Below are positions 7,109 to 16,649 of a stretch of 40,644 nucleotides of DNA, in pieces. Positions within the stretch are counted from its first letter, which is position 1. The number at the start of each line of letters is the position of its first letter. The notes beneath the pieces are model-generated. The model had not been told where the DNA came from. It saw nothing but the letters and a program-made list of their open reading frames with translations, and searched no databases. Source of the DNA: an uncultured Pseudomonadota bacterium. GTDB taxonomy: Bacteria; Pseudomonadota; Alphaproteobacteria; RF32; CAG-239. Made by a program: the position numbers and the translations under genes. The stretch lies in the NCBI GenBank assembly GCA_902761535.1, contig CACWKS010000015.1, positions 1 through 40,644 of the forward strand, written 5' to 3'.

Positions 7109-7342
7109 TTAAGCATTCTTTGAAAGATAGTCAATAGCATCTTTAACAGTAAGAATCTTTTCAGCAGCCTCATCGGGAATTTCGCAACCGAATTCCTCTT
7201 CAAAAGCCATAACCAATTCTACTGTATCCAAACTATCCGCGCCCAAATCGTCAATAAAGCTGGCGTCTTCGGTAACTTTCGATTCTTCAACGCCAAGATG
7301 TTCGGCAACGATTTTCTTAACGCGATTTGCTGTATCAGTCAT
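7109..7342 (-). CDS. acpP: Acyl carrier protein
   Basis: This is the housekeeping carrier of fatty acid synthesis. It holds growing acyl chains as thioesters on 4'-phosphopantetheine in the cytoplasm. The 77-residue acidic protein has the canonical motif [19 protein letters not shown] with the attachment serine in DSL, and closes with [14 protein letters not shown]. The start at 7342 ([11 protein letters not shown]) was chosen because GAGG lies 8 bases upstream and its length is normal; the frame stays open 20 codons further upstream without support. It is the only ACP gene of this cluster with a Shine-Dalgarno, which sets it apart from the four ACP-type genes at 4565-5979. Confidence 0.97.
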   Translation of the reverse strand: MTDTANRVKKIVAEHLGVEESKVTEDASFIDDLGADSLDTVELVMAFEEEFGCEIPDEAAEKILTVKDAIDYLSKNA

Positions 7343-7544
7343 AGTATAAACCTCAAAAAAATTAAAACAATTAACAGCTTTCCTTGAGAAAGCGTTCACC
7401 AACCAGTTAGCACTATTTTATCACAATTTACAAGCATTATTTCAAAAAAACACACAACCTGTTGTTTTTACGACACAAATAAAGGGGATAAATATTATTA
7501 CCGGATTATTTTTTATGTAAAAATTGCAAACTTAATAAATAATA

Positions 7545-7572
7545 TTGACTTTTTTATTTCGTGCATTATCTT
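7545..7572 (+). promoter_or_regulatory. Candidate promoter
   Basis: TTGACT (7545-7550) and TATCTT (7567-7572) are spaced 16 bases apart, about 36 bases upstream of the ATG at 7609. The gene has its own terminator downstream, so it is probably a single-gene transcript. Confidence 0.5.
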
Positions 7573-7608
7573 TATCTAGAACTTTTTATTTAAGGGAGCT
7601 TTCTTATC

Positions 7609-7896
7609 ATGAAAAAATTTTTATATATAGTTTTGCTTTTAGCAGTTTTGATTGCTATTGCTTATGTCTTGAAAAATAATCAAACTTCTGCAACTGCACC
7701 TGAAACAGTTGCTGAAGAAGTTACTAAAGATGTTTCTGAAGAAGTTATTGCAACAGCCAATGAAGCTGAAGAAAATGTAGTTGTTGTTGATGAAGAACCC
7801 ACAAGTGATGGCACTACAGATGAAGTTGTTGCCGAAGACGTGGTTGAAGAAAATCCTGAAGCTACGGCAGATGAAGGCGAAACAGTCATCGACTAA
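7609..7896 (+). CDS. Small acidic membrane-anchored protein (95 aa)
   Basis: I do not recognise a family. The first 22 or so residues (MKKFLYIVLLLAVLIAIAYV) form one hydrophobic helix that could be a membrane anchor or uncleaved signal. The rest is low-complexity and strongly acidic, rich in Glu, Asp, Val, Ala and Thr with almost no aromatic residue, so it is likely disordered in the periplasm. AAGGGAG sits 9-10 bases before the ATG. A clear promoter and terminator bracket it as a single-gene unit. The AT-rich promoter and strong ribosome site suggest it is well expressed. The low-complexity tail also makes a spurious long frame on the opposite strand. Confidence 0.75.
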   Translation: MKKFLYIVLLLAVLIAIAYVLKNNQTSATAPETVAEEVTKDVSEEVIATANEAEENVVVVDEEPTSDGTTDEVVAEDVVEENPEATADEGETVID

Positions 7897-7916
7897 ATAT
7901 GAATTTAAAATTATAA

Positions 7917-7947
7917 AAACTGCCGATTTGGATTAGGCAGTTTTTTT
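7917..7947 (+). terminator. Rho-independent terminator
   Basis: AAACTGCC (7917-7924) pairs with GGCAGTTT (7936-7943) over an 11-base loop, followed by a T run to 7947. It lies 21 bases after the stop of the 95-residue protein gene and just before ldh. Confidence 0.9.
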
Positions 7948-7971
7948 ATTTGAAAATTTGGGAGAAAAATT

Positions 7972-8910
7972 ATGCAAATAGGAATTATCGGTACAGGTGC
8001 GGTCGGTGCGGCCACAGCTTTTGCTTTGATGATGAAAGGAGTCGCGCGTAAAATAACTTTGGTCGATATAAATCACCAAAAAGCTTCGGCAGAAGCTGCT
8101 GATATAGCTCATGCCGCGCCCTTTGCCGACGGTAACAAAATCAAAGCCGGTACTTATTCTGATTTGCAGGATTGCGATATAATTGTCATAACAGCAGGCG
8201 CAAATCAAAAGGCCGGTGAAACCCGAATTGATTTGCTTGAACGTAACGTCAAAATCTATTCCGGAATTATCCCGCAAATATCTCGTTACGCATCTGAAGC
8301 ATTATTGATTGTTGCTACCAATCCGGTCGATGTTATGACCTATGTAACTCTAAAAATGACCGGATTATCTGCATCTCATGTTATCGGCAGTGGAACGGTG
8401 CTTGATACGGCACGTTTTCGCACAGATTTAGGTTATCATTTGGGAGTATCTCCCAAATCTATTCATGCTAATGTTTTGGGTGAACACGGCGACAGCGAAG
8501 TTTTATGTTGGTCAAGTGGTGATGCCGGAACCTTACCGCTTGATGTATTATCTGCTGATTTAGGTTGTCCTCTAACTGATGAGGTCAAGAGCAAAATAGA
8601 TGATGACGTTCGCAATGCAGCCTATCGCATAATTGAAGGTAAGGGTGCAACCTGTTACGGTATTGCCGGTGCTATCACTCGTATTTGCCAAGCCATAACC
8701 TCCAACGAATACGCTGTCCTTACAGTATCATCACTTCATCAAAAAATTGTCGGTGTTGATAATGTTTGTCTGTCATTACCTTCAGTCATAGGTAAAAGAG
8801 GAATTCATCGCGTCCTTACTCCGCACCTCAATTCGCAGGAAGAAAAACTTCTCTTTGCCAGTGCTTCAAAAATCAAGCAATTGATGAATCAAGTCGATAA
8901 ATTACTTTAA
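7972..8910 (+). CDS. ldh: L-lactate dehydrogenase
   Basis: This enzyme interconverts pyruvate and L-lactate with NAD(H), regenerating NAD+ in fermentation. The 312-residue cytoplasmic protein has the Rossmann start IGIIGTGAVGAATAFAL, the aspartate that selects NAD (VDI), and the catalytic GEHGDSE with His near residue 175. The specificity loop reads AGANQKAGETRIDLLERN. A Gln at this position is the lactate dehydrogenase residue, whereas malate dehydrogenases have Arg, which is why I call lactate. GGGAG precedes the ATG by 8-9 bases. It sits directly after a terminator, and its end overlaps the end of convergent alaS by 4 bases. Confidence 0.93.
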   Translation: MQIGIIGTGAVGAATAFALMMKGVARKITLVDINHQKASAEAADIAHAAPFADGNKIKAGTYSDLQDCDIIVITAGANQKAGETRIDLLERNVKIYSGIIPQISRYASEALLIVATNPVDVMTYVTLKMTGLSASHVIGSGTVLDTARFRTDLGYHLGVSPKSIHANVLGEHGDSEVLCWSSGDAGTLPLDVLSADLGCPLTDEVKSKIDDDVRNAAYRIIEGKGATCYGIAGAITRICQAITSNEYAVLTVSSLHQKIVGVDNVCLSLPSVIGKRGIHRVLTPHLNSQEEKLLFASASKIKQLMNQVDKLL

Positions 8911-11528
8911 TTTTTCAGCAAATTTTTAATAGCTTCAATTGCCTCATCAAAGCGATTCGTAACACTACCGCCGGTTTGTGCCATATCAGCACGTCCGCCT
9001 CCGCCTTGTGCACCTAAAAATTGCGCAATTGCTTTCACCATATCAACCGCCGAAAATTTATCTTTAATATTATCGCTGACGGCAATAACGCAAGATGATT
9101 TTCCCTCATTTTCCGCCAGCAATACCACCACCAAATCTGTCGGATATTTTTGTTTAAATTCATCGGCAATCGCCTTCAATTCCTTAGGTGCAACATCGCA
9201 TAATTTTTTCGCAACCAGTTTTACGCCATTGATTTCTTCAGCCTCTGAACCTGCTGAACCTCCTGCAGCCAATTGTTTTTTCAGCTCAAATATCTTATTT
9301 TCCATGTCTTTGCGTTCACTCAGCAGATTCGCTACTCGGCTTTCCAAATCATTAACTCCGACTTTTAACAACGCACTCAAAGATTTTACTTTATCTTCCA
9401 AACTGCGCAAATGATTTGCTTCTCCGATTCCGCTCACGCATTCCAAACGACGTACGCCTGCCGCAATTGCCGAGTCCGATAAAATACAAAATCCGCCGAT
9501 ATCACCGGTTTGTCTGACATGCGTACCGCCGCATAATTCGGTTGATATTCCGTCTCCCACGCAAACCACGCGCACTTCATCGCCGTATTTTTCGCCGAAC
9601 AAAGCCATTGCTCCGCTTTTAACGGCATCATCTTTGCTCATAATTTTGGTAACCACCGGATAATTAGCACGAATCATTTCGATAACGCGATTCTCTAATT
9701 CTCGTTGTTCACTCAAACTTATCTGCTTGCCGTAAGCAATATCAAAGCGCATCCGATCTGCGGCCACATACGAGCCTTTTTGCGTAACCGACGCACCGAA
9801 TTTTTCTTGCAAAGCCTTGTGCAACAAGTGAGTAACGGTATGATTACCCTGAATATTGGCTCTCGCAGCTGCATCAACTTTCAACGACACACTATCGCCT
9901 GTTTTAATCTTGCCGTTGATAATTTTGCACCAATGTGCATGCAACCCCTCACATTTTTTCTTGGTATCCGAAACTTCAGCCTTAAATCCGGCATTTTCCA
10001 TCAAACCGACATCACCGACCTGACCGCCCATTTCGGCATAAAAAGGCGTCTGATTGGTCAAAACATAAAACTCTCCGTTTGTAACTTCATCAACGCATTT
10101 ACCATCTTGCACCAAAGCCGTGACGGTTGCTTCGGCGTTTAAGGTTGTATAACCTAAAAATTCGGTCGAACCGAGCTTATCTTGCAGCTCAAACCAAACT
10201 TTTTCGGTTCCGGCATCGCCCGAGCCGGCCCAATTTTTGCGTGCCAAAGCTTTTTGCTCGGCCATAGCGGCATTAAATCCGTCCTCATCAACTTTGATAT
10301 TTCGATTCTTCAAAGCATCTTGCGTCATATCCAAAGGAAAACCATAGGTATCATACAGCTTAAATGCTGTTTTGCCGTCCAACACATCGCCTGAATTCAT
10401 ATTCTCTGTTGCATCATCTAACAGTTTCAATCCTGTTTCCATAGTTTTAATAAAGCGTTCTTCTTCACTTTTAATTGTTTCGGAAATCAATGTCTCTGCC
10501 TTGTACAATTCCGGATAAGCATCACCCATTTCTTTTTGCAAAGCCGGCAGCAACTTATAAATCATCGGTTCTTTAACCCCGATTAAATGCACATGACGCA
10601 TTGCCCGCCGCATAATTCTGCGCAACACATAACCGCGACCTTCATTAGACGGCAACACTCCGTCGGCAATCAAAAAAGCCATCGAACGCAAATGATCGGC
10701 AATCACATTATGCGAAGACTGTAATTCACCGCTCGGATCGGAATTAGCCATATCGGCAATGGCCTTAATCAGGTTGCGGAAAAGGTCGATATCATAATTA
10801 GAATGAACTCCTTGCAATATGGCAGCGATTCGCTCCAATCCCATACCGGTATCAATACATCTCTGTTTCAGCGGAACACGCGAACCGTCCGGCAAATCTT
10901 CAAATTCATCAAACACCAAATTCCAGATTTCAATCCATCGGTCGCCGTCTTCTTCCGGTGTTCCCGGCAAACCGCCCCAAACCTCCGGTCCGTGGTCATA
11001 AAATATTTCCGAGCAATAACCGCAAGGACCGGTATCACCCATCTGCCAAAAGTTATCTTTAGTTGCAATCGGAATAATTCTGTCCTCCGGCAAACCGGAA
11101 ACTTTCCGCCAAATATCGCGTGCGGCCTCATCTGATTTGAAATAGGTCACGGCCAGTTTATCTTTGTCAATACCAAACTCTTTGGTTACCAATTCCCACG
11201 CAAAAGCAATTGCCTCATCCTTAAAATAATCCCCGAATGAAAAATTACCCAACATCTCAAAAAACGTATGGTGACGCACATCATATCCCACTGAGTCCAA
11301 ATCGTTGTGTTTACCACCGGCGCGCACTGATTTTTGCGAGGTTGTCGCCCGGGTAAAAGCGGCGGTTTCATTGCCGGTCAAAATATTCTTAAATTGCACC
11401 ATCCCCGAATTGGTAAACATCAAAGTCGGGTCATTATTCGGCACCAACGACGAAGACGGTAGGATTTTATGCCCGTTTTTCTCAAAATATTTCAAAAAGG
11501 TTGAACGAATTTCATTTAAGGTAATCAT
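8907..11528 (-). CDS. alaS: Alanyl-tRNA synthetase
   Basis: AlaRS charges tRNA-Ala and edits mischarged seryl- and glycyl-tRNA. At 873 residues the protein is full-length: a class II catalytic core (start MITLNEIRSTFLKYFEKNGH, with LVPNNDPTLMFTNSGMVQFK following), the editing domain with the zinc ligands of HTVTHLLH and CGGTHV, a coiled-coil linker, and a C-Ala domain ending GGGGRADMAQTGG. The ATG at 11528 was chosen because it aligns with family starts. An open extension of 13 codons upstream has no support, and the ribosome site here (GGATG) is weak. Confidence 0.97.
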   Translation of the reverse strand: MITLNEIRSTFLKYFEKNGHKILPSSSLVPNNDPTLMFTNSGMVQFKNILTGNETAAFTRATTSQKSVRAGGKHNDLDSVGYDVRHHTFFEMLGNFSFGDYFKDEAIAFAWELVTKEFGIDKDKLAVTYFKSDEAARDIWRKVSGLPEDRIIPIATKDNFWQMGDTGPCGYCSEIFYDHGPEVWGGLPGTPEEDGDRWIEIWNLVFDEFEDLPDGSRVPLKQRCIDTGMGLERIAAILQGVHSNYDIDLFRNLIKAIADMANSDPSGELQSSHNVIADHLRSMAFLIADGVLPSNEGRGYVLRRIMRRAMRHVHLIGVKEPMIYKLLPALQKEMGDAYPELYKAETLISETIKSEEERFIKTMETGLKLLDDATENMNSGDVLDGKTAFKLYDTYGFPLDMTQDALKNRNIKVDEDGFNAAMAEQKALARKNWAGSGDAGTEKVWFELQDKLGSTEFLGYTTLNAEATVTALVQDGKCVDEVTNGEFYVLTNQTPFYAEMGGQVGDVGLMENAGFKAEVSDTKKKCEGLHAHWCKIINGKIKTGDSVSLKVDAAARANIQGNHTVTHLLHKALQEKFGASVTQKGSYVAADRMRFDIAYGKQISLSEQRELENRVIEMIRANYPVVTKIMSKDDAVKSGAMALFGEKYGDEVRVVCVGDGISTELCGGTHVRQTGDIGGFCILSDSAIAAGVRRLECVSGIGEANHLRSLEDKVKSLSALLKVGVNDLESRVANLLSERKDMENKIFELKKQLAAGGSAGSEAEEINGVKLVAKKLCDVAPKELKAIADEFKQKYPTDLVVVLLAENEGKSSCVIAVSDNIKDKFSAVDMVKAIAQFLGAQGGGGRADMAQTGGSVTNRFDEAIEAIKNLLKN

Positions 11529-11785
11529 CTGTTTTACATCCGTTAAAAAATAAAAAACTGCCGACAAGGTTACAGCAAATTAAAATAACTGGCAAGCATT
11601 TTTTTATCGTAACCATCGTTCCAAAAATATCCGATTTTAATAAAATATTAGTAAAAACATTATATTATGTATTAATGGATACAAAGGCAAAAATGACAAA
11701 GCGTAAAAGATAAGTATTGCATTTTAAGAGATTTTTAGTACTGTTATTATGCCTTTTATTGATTACTGATATAGGAGTTGTTACC

Positions 11786-14700
11786 TTGAAACGTTTTTTG
11801 TTGTTTACCGCTGTAACTTTGTTTTTTTCGACTAATGTTTTTGCCAGAATACTTCCTATTTATGACTATATAAAAGGGGGAGAAGACGGTAAAGGTTTAT
11901 TTGTGGAGTTTGCAAATTCTTATAAGGAAGTTAGTTGCAAAGATATCTATGGTGAAAATGCGGTCGAAACCAAACCTGCAGGTTTTGAATGTGACAGCCA
12001 TCAGCTTGGTAGCAAAATCTGCTATTATAATTGTAATTGTCCTTCGGAATGGAAATCTTGTGTAGGTAATGGCCTAGTTGGCATAGGTGATGTTTGCATA
12101 AAAAATAACGGTGATCAAGTTTACGCTTCTTGTACTTGCGATTTTCAAGTCTACAAACAATGTGCTGAACCGGCGCTTGGTTTAGGTGAAACATGCACTA
12201 ATGATGGTACAGTCTATTATTCTTCTTGTAAGTGTCCTGATGAATATGACAAAACTTGCGCCAGCAATAGTCAAATCGGAGATGGTGAAGCTTGCACTGA
12301 TGATAAAGGCACCAAATATAAATCCTGCAGATGTAATGGTAATTATAAGATATGCGAAGGCGACGAAGGGCGCGGGGAACCTTGCACTCTTGATGGCGTT
12401 AACAAATATGAATCTTGTCTGTATGGCGAAGTCAGCGATATTTGCCATACGGTAACAAATGCTACTCCTTATGACAAATCTCCCGAATATATTTTGCATG
12501 CCAATGCTTTTCGCGGCATCGAAAACACTAAGGCCATTATAAACTCTCAAGGTGAGGCGGCAACTGCGGCTTATGCTGCCGTCCATTATCGTCCTAACAA
12601 ATATATACCCATCGACCACGAATATTTTGGTTCGGGTAAATGGTATCTTCCTGCGGTTGGTGAAATGCTTTATTTAAGCGGAACAGATTTCAGTAAAATG
12701 ACCGGTATTGATGATAACACGCAAATCACCGACGAAACATATAACAAGGTTAACAACGCTCTGCTTACTCTGCTTAATAAAGGAGGTCGAGAAAACTTCC
12801 ATCCTTTCCTTCATCCCGAGAAGCGCAGCACTACCAACTACACTTATTCAGCCTATGATCATTGGACATCCTCTTATGGTTGGAACACCAAACCATATTT
12901 CTGGGCTGCCCCTACTTTCTTTAATCAACGCACCAGCGGTGTATATCAAAACAGATATTCTGCCGGATGGCGCGGATATACGGCAGGCACTAACAAATCT
13001 ACACGCAATTATTGGTCATGGTATCACCATGTTCGTCCGGTATTGATGTTGCAAAGTTGCTTTAGTAATTATGATATTCATGTCGGAGACGTCGTTTTCA
13101 CTGACATGAGTGTCGGATCGGCTGACAGTTTTAACGTCAATGACGGAGGCAACAGATATCCTGTCGGCGTTATTTATTGGATTTCTGATGATAAAAACTT
13201 AGTCCGCATTATTTCGGTTAAACCTGTTTCATTTGTCGGCGATGGCTATCAGTGGATTTATGATCCTTCTAATCCTGACGGAGATTGCGGAGATATTCAA
13301 AACTGTGTTTCACGTCGTGTAAGTGTAGTTAATGAAAAGCATCAGAGATATTTTTATGATGATGTACATATTGCCGCTATCAATAAAGACAATTGGGGAT
13401 GTACATCCATAAATCCCAATAGTTCGAGTTGTCGCCATCCGGCACGCCCTCGCACTACAATGACCTGTACACCGATGATACATTCGGTTGCACCGAATGA
13501 TGCTCAATTAGAACCGGAATATGCTAACTATAGTAATGCCTTCAAGGGACGCGAATATACCGATGCCATTATCAAGCAACACGGCACGAAGGCCCAAGCT
13601 GCTAAATTAGCCGTTGATTATATAGGTCCCGCCAGTTCTAGTCACCTTTTTTTCGGCAAAGGTAAATGGTATCTGCCATCTGCTGGTGAAATGCTCTATT
13701 TGAGCGGCGTTGATTTTTCCAATATGAGTTCGATTACCGCTTCCTCCGGTATTACCGGCATCAATTATGATTATGTTGAAGAATCTCTAAAACAAGTATC
13801 CACCAGTGACAACGGCGGATACGGAACTACTGGTTCTCTCAGCAAATATATTGGCATGGATACCAAATGTTCAACTATAGAGCAAACCACTCCGCGTCTC
13901 TGGACTTCTTCGGAAGTTAATGCCAATGAGGCTTATTATTGGGATTCGGCAGATAAAAAAATCAAAATTGCCAATAAGCAAAATCCGGAAGAGGACATTT
14001 ATGTCCGTCCGGTCATTATGTTACGTGATCCTATTTTTGTCGGTGAAACTCCTCAAATAGGCAGTTTAGTCTCTTTGGCTTTGGAAAGTGTCAATTTTCC
14101 GATTAGTTATACTGGTAATCCTTTAGTTTCACCTTGGCGCACTTATAATGCCTATAGTGGAGACTATCCGGTCGGTGTAGTTTATTATATATCGCCGGAC
14201 AAACGCATCGTCCGCATCATATCTTGCAGAGAAGCTTCGGCATCGCCGGTCAAATGGCTAAGTTCTGGCACTCCTGTCGACATCCAAGCGATTCCTAACA
14301 ATGCTTGGGACAATATTCCCGAAGGTACTCCTTTGGAGATGAGCGTTTTGTTTGATGGGCGCGGCAATACCCGAAAACTCATAGAATTTGCTCATCGTCA
14401 AGGGATTCCTGTTTTTGATGATGAAATTTCTGAAGATGAAATTTTTGGAACACTTGTGGATGCATATTATTTTTATGCTCCCGGAGTTACAGCCAATGAT
14501 TCGAATTTCGGTCAGGGAAAATGGTATATTCCTGCAATCGGTGAGTTAATGGATTTAGTGGGTTGGGATTGGAATAAATTGTCAGACTATGTCTCATCAA
14601 ATACCTTATATGAGATTACCTCAAGTAATAATGTCGCCGCCGGTTATACTGGTACAAAACTCAATTTAGTCAACAATGCTTTGCAAACTCTGGCCGATAA

Positions 14701-16345
14701 AGGAGTTACAGCTTCGCCTGTTAACGATGTACAAAGTTCAAATCCGGGGGGCGAAGGAGATTTTTATATTATAACCGGATCAGAAGGATTGGTGACTTTG
14801 ATGGGTGGTAGTCTAACTGTAGAGGATACAGGTTCCTATGATTATCAAAAACATCAGTACATCAATGAGGCAGAAACTATTGCTAGAAATACTAAACACT
14901 CCCCTAACCGACTTTCCGCAATATTGGAAAATCGTTTTCGAGACAAAGCTGTCAAACCGGCAATCGGTGATGTGATGTATGCTGATTTAAGCTATGGAAG
15001 TGCTGCAGACTATGACGGCAGCAAAACTCCGGTCGGCATTGTTTATTGGGTGAGTGAAGACGGTGGCTCGGCTCGCATTATCAATCTGAGCGGCATCGTA
15101 TGCAAGTTTAATGATACGGAAAATAGTGATATCTGGATCACTGATTTTGAACATCCCTACAGCGGTACCTGTAGGAAAACTGGCTATGAAATGATTCCTC
15201 AATACGATAACTCAATTTCTCTAGCCGGATCTATAACATATAATAATGAAGAAGAGATATTTGATTTGCGTGAGCAAATCAATATTCCTACCGATGGTGA
15301 AATTTCTGATTTAGGTGATGGTAACTATTTTTACACTTGGAATCATTGGAGTAAAGCAGTAGCAGACGGTAATTTAGGTACTTCTTCTGTTTCAAATGAT
15401 GTATGTCTGTTAGATTCCGAGAATATTGAGAATGAACCGGAAGACGAAGAAGATGATGACGGCGGTGATCAAGAGCCTTTGACATACGGACCTTTACACA
15501 ATGGTAAAGCCTATACCCGAGCAATTGTTGACCAATTAGGCGAAGATGCTCAAGCCGCTTATGCCGCTACTCGATTCTATGCTCCCAGAGTTGCCGCTAA
15601 TGATGAGAATTTCGGTCAAGGCAAGTGGTACTTACCTGCTATCGGTGAATTGATGGATATGTATGGCTATGATGTCGAAGGATTCTTGCAACATATTAAA
15701 AATGTTAATGAATTTAACGATTTCAACAGTGGATTTGCCACCGGTGAGAATGTGACCAAAGTTAACCAAACTCTGCAAAGTCTTGCTGCTCAAGGGGTTG
15801 AGGTTTCCCAAATTAACCATAGTTATCATTCGTCCTCTGAGTATTATGCACCTAATGTTTTATATATCGATGTGACTAATAATAATGCTGGAGTCGGCTA
15901 CACCGATAAGATGGAGACATACGGTGTTCGATTGTCTTTAGCTTTAGAAAATAAATTCAACAATAATGTTGATAAACCGCAAATCGGTGATGTGATGTAT
16001 AGTGACTTAAGTTATGGTTCAGCGAACGAATATGATTCATCTAAGATCGCCATCGGCGTAGTCTATTGGGTCAGCAGCGATGGCGGTTCTGCTAAAATCG
16101 TCAACTTAAAGGATTTGCAATTTAGCTATGTTATCGATGAAGAAACCGGCGATTATATATATGATAATTATACCGGCAATTACTTGCAGACTTTTGATCC
16201 GGATAATCCATACAGTGGTGATATTGATGCAAGTGAGTGGAGTATTGGTGAACATGCTTGGGACGATATTACTGCTATCCCGAATATCTTTAACAACGGG
16301 ACAATCAATAACGAAGTGATGACGTGGAATTCGGGCAGTAACTAA
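11786..16345 (+). CDS. Giant secreted modular protein: Cys-rich repeats plus four DUF1566-like modules
   Basis: This is a 1519-residue secreted protein of unknown function. The TTG at 11786 is chosen as start because AGGAG lies 8 bases upstream and the product then opens with a clean signal peptide (MKRFLLFTAVTLFFSTNVFA). Residues 50-225 or so hold Cys-rich repeats of the kind YKSC.C....K.C....G.GE.CT. Four modules follow, each with a (Y/F)FG.GKWY(L/I)P..GE(L/M) motif near residues 284, 626, 911 and 1279. Each ends with a segment such as IGDVMYSDLSYGSA followed by VGVVYWVS.DG..A.I.NL. The motif resembles DUF1566/FISUMP-type domains of surface proteins. A Glu/Asp-rich linker (EPEDEEDDDGGDQEP) precedes the last module. 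An adhesin or surface-binding role is inference only. No membrane anchor was seen at the C-terminus. Confidence 0.85.
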   Translation: MKRFLLFTAVTLFFSTNVFARILPIYDYIKGGEDGKGLFVEFANSYKEVSCKDIYGENAVETKPAGFECDSHQLGSKICYYNCNCPSEWKSCVGNGLVGIGDVCIKNNGDQVYASCTCDFQVYKQCAEPALGLGETCTNDGTVYYSSCKCPDEYDKTCASNSQIGDGEACTDDKGTKYKSCRCNGNYKICEGDEGRGEPCTLDGVNKYESCLYGEVSDICHTVTNATPYDKSPEYILHANAFRGIENTKAIINSQGEAATAAYAAVHYRPNKYIPIDHEYFGSGKWYLPAVGEMLYLSGTDFSKMTGIDDNTQITDETYNKVNNALLTLLNKGGRENFHPFLHPEKRSTTNYTYSAYDHWTSSYGWNTKPYFWAAPTFFNQRTSGVYQNRYSAGWRGYTAGTNKSTRNYWSWYHHVRPVLMLQSCFSNYDIHVGDVVFTDMSVGSADSFNVNDGGNRYPVGVIYWISDDKNLVRIISVKPVSFVGDGYQWIYDPSNPDGDCGDIQNCVSRRVSVVNEKHQRYFYDDVHIAAINKDNWGCTSINPNSSSCRHPARPRTTMTCTPMIHSVAPNDAQLEPEYANYSNAFKGREYTDAIIKQHGTKAQAAKLAVDYIGPASSSHLFFGKGKWYLPSAGEMLYLSGVDFSNMSSITASSGITGINYDYVEESLKQVSTSDNGGYGTTGSLSKYIGMDTKCSTIEQTTPRLWTSSEVNANEAYYWDSADKKIKIANKQNPEEDIYVRPVIMLRDPIFVGETPQIGSLVSLALESVNFPISYTGNPLVSPWRTYNAYSGDYPVGVVYYISPDKRIVRIISCREASASPVKWLSSGTPVDIQAIPNNAWDNIPEGTPLEMSVLFDGRGNTRKLIEFAHRQGIPVFDDEISEDEIFGTLVDAYYFYAPGVTANDSNFGQGKWYIPAIGELMDLVGWDWNKLSDYVSSNTLYEITSSNNVAAGYTGTKLNLVNNALQTLADKGVTASPVNDVQSSNPGGEGDFYIITGSEGLVTLMGGSLTVEDTGSYDYQKHQYINEAETIARNTKHSPNRLSAILENRFRDKAVKPAIGDVMYADLSYGSAADYDGSKTPVGIVYWVSEDGGSARIINLSGIVCKFNDTENSDIWITDFEHPYSGTCRKTGYEMIPQYDNSISLAGSITYNNEEEIFDLREQINIPTDGEISDLGDGNYFYTWNHWSKAVADGNLGTSSVSNDVCLLDSENIENEPEDEEDDDGGDQEPLTYGPLHNGKAYTRAIVDQLGEDAQAAYAATRFYAPRVAANDENFGQGKWYLPAIGELMDMYGYDVEGFLQHIKNVNEFNDFNSGFATGENVTKVNQTLQSLAAQGVEVSQINHSYHSSSEYYAPNVLYIDVTNNNAGVGYTDKMETYGVRLSLALENKFNNNVDKPQIGDVMYSDLSYGSANEYDSSKIAIGVVYWVSSDGGSAKIVNLKDLQFSYVIDEETGDYIYDNYTGNYLQTFDPDNPYSGDIDASEWSIGEHAWDDITAIPNIFNNGTINNEVMTWNSGSN

Positions 16346-16364
16346 CTGCCCCTATCCCATATTT

Positions 16365-16600
16365 TGTCATGCCCTTAAGCAAAAGAAGTGAGTGGAGTAC
16401 GGCATCTTCGAATTCTTTTTAGATTCGAGAGCTTCTTATTTGCCTCTTTTCATTTGGCTCAGGGGTGACATCTTGAATGTTATTGTCATGCCCTTAAGAG
16501 AGTGGAACGAACGAAGTAAGGTAGCTTCGAATTTTTTTAAGATACGCAGTCCTTTTACTTTGCCTCATTTAGCTCTCTAAAAAGGTGACATTTCAAATAT
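16365..16600. repeat. Dispersed repeat array (two units), reverse orientation to 107-540
   Basis: Two units are in tandem. Each has a roughly 50-bp module TGTCATGCCC...CTTCGAATT (16365-16414 and 16484-16533) followed by a degenerate ATTTGCCTC...GGCTCA / ACTTTGCCTC...AGCTCT module and GGTGACAT. The 50-bp module is the reverse complement of those at 150-199 and 440-488, so a single repeat family occurs at both sites. The 304-bp gap between the giant gene and the DUF2207 gene is essentially filled by it, and no gene was seen there. A 7-bp stem (GGGCAGT/ACTGCCC, 16333-16351) overlaps the stop of the giant gene but lacks a T tract. Confidence 0.8.
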
Positions 16601-16649
16601 TACGTTATGGTTGAGCCGCTTTTAATGCGGCTAATAAAACATCTTTCGG

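Noticed and set aside
7680..7889. A 69-codon minus-strand frame rich in Ser, Thr and Val
   Set aside because: It is the antisense shadow of the acidic low-complexity tail of the 95-residue protein and has no ribosome site.
9705..10142. Plus-strand frames of 60-145 codons inside alaS and clpB
   Set aside because: They are antisense or frame-shifted shadows of conserved enzymes, with no ribosome sites.
11717..11785. An N-terminal extension of the giant protein starting at TTG 11717, itself hydrophobic
   Set aside because: There is no ribosome site there, whereas AGGAG stands 8 bases before TTG 11786 and the signal peptide begins at that point. A separate leader peptide is possible but unsupported.
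12182..12619. A 145-codon minus-strand frame within the Cys-rich part of the giant gene
   Set aside because: No start signals and no family. It arises from the repeat composition of the plus-strand gene.
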